DNA of 64,000 nucleotides from CAZYBU01 sp964645775 (GTDB lineage Bacteria > Spirochaetota > UBA4802 > UBA5550): assembly GCA_964645775.1 (NCBI GenBank), contig CAZYBU010000013.1, forward strand, positions 1 to 64,000, in the 5' to 3' direction. Every line of letters begins with the position of its first letter. Within the stretch, counting starts at the first letter, position 1. The notes under the pieces are model-generated. The model was not told the DNA's origin. It was given only the letters and a program-made list of their open reading frames with translations, and did no database searches. Below are positions 61,512 through 64,000 of the stretch, in pieces. A program made the translations under genes and the position numbers.

Positions 61512-62179
61512 TGAAAAAAGCTATTCCCGGTTTCAACCGTGTACATGAAAACAGGGAACAGATCATGAAAAAACAGATACTTATAGCGACCATACTCATG
61601 GCAGCCGCATTAAGCGCCATCTAAATGACTGTGGTGGCTGAACCGAAGACAAGGCTTATGAATATGACAGAATCAAGACAAATTTTATCTTATCACGGTT
61701 TTCAAAACGGTAGGTTTAATGAAAGTAATGATAAAGCTGGTGAACTTTCATTCACAGCAGATGAAAAAGTTGAAAATATTAAAAACTGCAATGATCGACA
61801 CCGCCGAAGAATTCATAACCGCCGTGTATTTTACGCCAGTGGAGCTATCCGCGCGAGTAAAAGCGAGGATTGAACAACACCTCCTAAAAACAGAACAGGG
61901 GTGCTGAAACTTTGCATCATGTGGAAACAAAAATGGCTGTAAGACCTGGGATGGTAGTAAGATATGCTGTGGCTATCAATCTGGTCCGCGCAATGGCAAG
62001 TGATAAAGACAGGGATCGAAGTTAAACAGGAAGATGTTGATAACTACTACGCCCGGGCAGTAGATAACAGGGCAGCATTATTTTAACCACTGTTTATCGT
62101 TCCTGATAAACTGATGGCAAGGTCGTAAAAACATACCTCAGAATTCAGAGGTGCTGGTGTCGTCACCAGGGGTTTCTCA
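61512..62179. other. Gene-poor island segment with coding debris
   Basis: No intact gene. A 19-codon frame at 61565-61624 (MKKQILIATILMAAALSAI) looks like a cut signal peptide. Other short frames occur at 61719-61907 (ending VKARIEQHLLKTEQGC) and 61964-62086 (ending VKQEDVDNYYARAVDNRAALF). None is recognised. A hairpin CTGGTG-ACGA-CACCAG (near 62153-62168, minus sense) lies downstream of tRNA-Arg as a weak terminator. Confidence 0.5.
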
Positions 62180-62184
62180 TTCTG

Positions 62185-62258
62185 CGCGTCTGGCAGGATT
62201 CGAACCTGCGACCTACGGATTCGTAGTCCGGCGCTCTATCCAGCTGAGCTACAGACGC
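62185..62258 (-). tRNA. tRNA-Arg(ACG)
   Basis: 74 nt, cloverleaf complete. Acceptor GCGTCTG/CAGACGC, D arm GCTC...GAGC, anticodon loop CTACGAA (anticodon ACG, for CGN after A-to-I editing) and T arm GCAGG TTCGAAT CCTGC. One mismatch (C-T) closes the anticodon stem at its outer end. CCA is not encoded. It lies 3 nt from the stop codon of the preceding membrane protein gene and is the target of the island insertions at its 3' end. Confidence 0.95.
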
Positions 62259-62261
62259 ATG

Positions 62262-62621
62262 CTATATATCGATACGCTCCGCTACTTTTTCTACGAGGGG
62301 AATTCGCAGGGAACGTTCACGAACAAGGAACAACGTCCCGGTAATCGCCAGGACCAGGTAGATACCGTGGAACAGGTAGATGGCGATCACCAGGGAGAGT
62401 TTCATGATCTTCACGCTGTGGGGCATGAGGATGATCAGAAAGTAGGCCAGGACCTGGACTCCGGCGATTACCGCGGCGATTACAAAGGCCTGGCGGGAAT
62501 GCCAGGTTATTGATTCATCCTCGGGAAACAGGGCCATGGCCGGCATCCATCCGATGTAGGGAACATAAACGGCTTTTTTCAGCGCCGGCAGTACCTTTTC
62601 AGTTATACTGGATACATCCAT
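62262..62621 (-). CDS. Tic20/DUF4870-like membrane protein
   Basis: 119 residues with four hydrophobic helices. VYVPYIGWMPAMALFPEDESITWHSRQAFVIAAVIAGVQVLA (split here) resembles the Tic20/DUF4870 family ('YIPFIGWL..LLF...HARQGLVL'). Function unknown. It lies between tRNA-Ser(GCU) (16 nt upstream) and tRNA-Arg (3 nt downstream), in the same direction, so it is probably transcribed as part of a tRNA operon. Confidence 0.7.
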   Translation of the reverse strand: MDVSSITEKVLPALKKAVYVPYIGWMPAMALFPEDESITWHSRQAFVIAAVIAGVQVLAYFLIILMPHSVKIMKLSLVIAIYLFHGIYLVLAITGTLFLVRERSLRIPLVEKVAERIDI

Positions 62622-62637
62622 TCATCAGCCTTTTCTT

Positions 62638-62723
<86 letters not shown>

Positions 62724-62747
62724 AGAACGTCAGGGTTTGAAAGATAT

Positions 62748-62831
62748 CGGAGAGAGTGGGATTCGAACCCACGGGGCTATAAACCCAACGGTTTTCAAGA
62801 CCGCCTCCATCGACCACTCGGACATCTCTCC
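62748..62831 (-). tRNA. tRNA-Ser(UGA)
   Basis: 84 nt, class II with a long variable arm. Acceptor GGAGAGA/TCTCTCC, anticodon loop CTTGAAA giving TGA, T arm GTGGG TTCGAAT CCCAC. No encoded CCA. Reads UCA and related codons. First gene of the tRNA cluster. Confidence 0.92.
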
Positions 62832-62838
62832 GGGAGTC

Positions 62839-62866
62839 AATCTATGTCTGGTCGGGTTCCTGTCAA
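62839..62866 (-). promoter_or_regulatory. Promoter of the tRNA-Ser/tRNA-Arg cluster
   Basis: On the minus strand, TTGACA (62866-62861) and TAGATT (62844-62839) spaced by 16 bp. The predicted transcription start is at about 62832, one nt from the tRNA-Ser(UGA) 5' end, so little or no 5' leader is left. Confidence 0.55.
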
Positions 62867-62873
62867 ATAAAAA

Positions 62874-64000
62874 TTAGCGGGACCCTCTTCCCGGGTCCTT
62901 CTCAGGCAGCTGTCCCGGACTCTTCTCAAGAAGAGTGTCGGTCAGGCGGAACCACTCGGTTTGCAGCAGGGCCAGTTTTAGCTGGTGTTCCGTAACCGCG
63001 TTTCTTTTGCCGTGCCATGTATTCATGCTGAGAACCAGGTCGGACAGGGGAATCCTCGCCTGGTAGAAGCGCCTCCTCTGGCCCTGGACAACGGAGAGGG
63101 CCACCCGTTCCCTCCGGATGCTCAGCTCCAGAAGCCTGGCCTCGCTCTCGATCTTCTCGTAAAGGTTCGTAAGTTCAAGATGCAGCCTGTTACGTCGATC
63201 GCTGGCAGAAAGGATCTCTTTCTTTCTCTCCGCCCGGGCAAGGGAGCGGCGCGCTCGCTCATGAACACCAGGAGCGTTGTAGGATACCTCAATGCCCCCA
63301 TAGAGGATGTCGTTTTTCCTCCTGTTCATGGAGGATTCTTCGTGGGAGTATCCCAGGACCAGCCTTGCCGATGGGATGAGATCATCGGCCCTTTTCTTTA
63401 CCTCCAGGTCTGCCTGCCGTTCCAGGAGGTCGAGGACCCTGACGGTGCGTGAATCATGAAAGAACGCAGCCAGTCTCCTCTCCAGGGGCACTTCATCATT
63501 CCATGGAAGCTGGAGGGTATCCTGCGGTGAAAGGGGGCCGGTGTATCCCGTCAGGGTCTGCACCTCCCGGAGAAGGGCCGCGCGCGCACGTTTCGCGTTC
63601 TCCGCGTCTTCTCGCCGGTCCAGATATTCCACATAGACCCGGTTGACGTCCACGTCCTCGGCCACGTGGCGAACTCTCCGGTTTCGCATATTCGTGAGAA
63701 GCTGTCCGTAGTCGTTGTAGAGTTTTCGGGCTGTCTCCAGGGAACGGGTGTTGGCGTACCACTGGAAGTATACGGTCAGGACAGCGGAAAGATAATCTTC
63801 ATAAGCTTCGGTTATCTGGTACCGGGCGATACGTGTCTCCAGGCCGGCGATTTTCGCCAGAAGGCGGTCGGAACGGCCGAAGGCGTTCCTGGCGATGTCC
63901 TGGCCGATGGAGGCGCCGTAGCTTGAGACGTATCCGTCATAGGAAAAACTCGGGGTGACTGAAAAGGTGCCTTTCAAATCTGTGCCTGTTGCGGGGAAAA
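62874..64000 (-). CDS. TolC-family outer-membrane efflux protein, 5' part beyond window
   Basis: The frame stays open to the window edge at 64000, so the beginning is missing. About 375 residues are visible. Long heptad-rich helices (for example RLLAKIAGLETRIARYQITEAYEDYLSAVLTVYFQWYANTRSLETARKLYNDYGQLL, split here; AERKKEILSASDRRNRLHLELTNLYEKIESEARLLELSIRRER) and short beta-strand pieces (SARLVLGYSHEES, YGGIEVSYNAP) fit the TolC/OEP periplasmic tunnel and barrel. The end is rich in Glu, Lys and Pro. It is cotranscribed with nothing visible here. Confidence 0.75.
   Translation of the reverse strand, partial: FPATGTDLKGTFSVTPSFSYDGYVSSYGASIGQDIARNAFGRSDRLLAKIAGLETRIARYQITEAYEDYLSAVLTVYFQWYANTRSLETARKLYNDYGQLLTNMRNRRVRHVAEDVDVNRVYVEYLDRREDAENAKRARAALLREVQTLTGYTGPLSPQDTLQLPWNDEVPLERRLAAFFHDSRTVRVLDLLERQADLEVKKRADDLIPSARLVLGYSHEESSMNRRKNDILYGGIEVSYNAPGVHERARRSLARAERKKEILSASDRRNRLHLELTNLYEKIESEARLLELSIRRERVALSVVQGQRRRFYQARIPLSDLVLSMNTWHGKRNAVTEHQLKLALLQTEWFRLTDTLLEKSPGQLPEKDPGRGSR

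Noticed and set aside
61625..61873. 82-codon frame after the YgiT-type gene
   Set aside because: Low-complexity, basic and overlapping another frame; no ribosome site or known motif. Treated as debris.

Overview
The window is about 64 kb of a bacterial chromosome that most resembles a free-living, anaerobic or facultative spirochaete (Spirochaetota). This assignment is an inference. It rests on the overlapping trio DUF115 protein - coaE - SPOR protein, the many HAMP/PP2C/MCP-type signalling proteins, the REC-PAS-HisKA_2 kinase, the YbjN-like protein and tRNA genes without an encoded CCA. No rRNA, origin, phage or CRISPR array is visible. A 100-N scaffold gap lies at 60705-60804.

Layout. 1-3.6 kb is an AT-rich accessory segment. 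It holds a 5'-truncated mcrB with an intact mcrC, decayed IS1182-type transposase pieces, and an RHH/PIN toxin-antitoxin pair bracketed by two copies of the same transposon debris. 3.6-13.3 kb has a DUF2267 protein, tatD, a signalling/transport cluster (phosphoesterase, HAMP protein, TauE-like exporter, two MCP-like proteins) and pyrB-pyrC. 13.7-19.7 kb is a complete Na+-NQR operon, nqrABCDEF, led by a 60-residue Cys-rich membrane peptide that may be its maturation factor. 19.8-32.3 kb holds a lipoprotein, a zinc-ribbon membrane protein, then on the minus strand mtnP, an amidohydrolase, a GlcD-type oxidase, a 1025-residue membrane PP2C phosphatase with TPRs, and a FeoA-FeoB fusion iron transporter behind a dyad operator.

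32.3-36.8 kb carries DUF115-coaE-SPOR and a conserved protein of unknown function. 36.9-45.1 kb combines an anaerobic sulfatase-maturase-like radical SAM gene with a minus-strand sugar-acid operon (kdgK, FrlC-like epimerase, fucI, an Nramp-fold transporter lacking the metal-binding residues, SDR mannonate oxidoreductase, uxuA). A 27-bp palindrome sits just upstream of kdgK. The operon supplies the mannonate to KDPG steps but contains no recognisable uronate isomerase (UxaC).

45.2-58.6 kb is housekeeping and signalling: thioesterases, an M28 peptidase, RNA methyltransferase, B12-binding radical SAM protein, an O-methyltransferase, two large sensor kinases and an acyltransferase with an extra C-terminal domain. 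58.7-62.3 kb is a small island built by repeated insertion at a tRNA-Arg(ACG) gene. Three copies of the tRNA 3' part mark its joints. Inside are a DUF4143 ATPase with a leaderless-type promoter and a 33-bp-periodic dyad array, and a DUF4258/YgiT-zinc-finger pair. The scaffold gap falls exactly inside the middle tRNA copy. The window ends with a mixed tRNA-Ser, tRNA-Ser, membrane protein, tRNA-Arg transcription unit and a TolC-like protein cut by the window edge.

The best candidates for something new are the Nramp-fold transporter in the sugar-acid operon, the dyad array upstream of the island ATPase, and the Nqr-linked Cys-rich peptide. All functions are read from sequence by eye; no database search was run.
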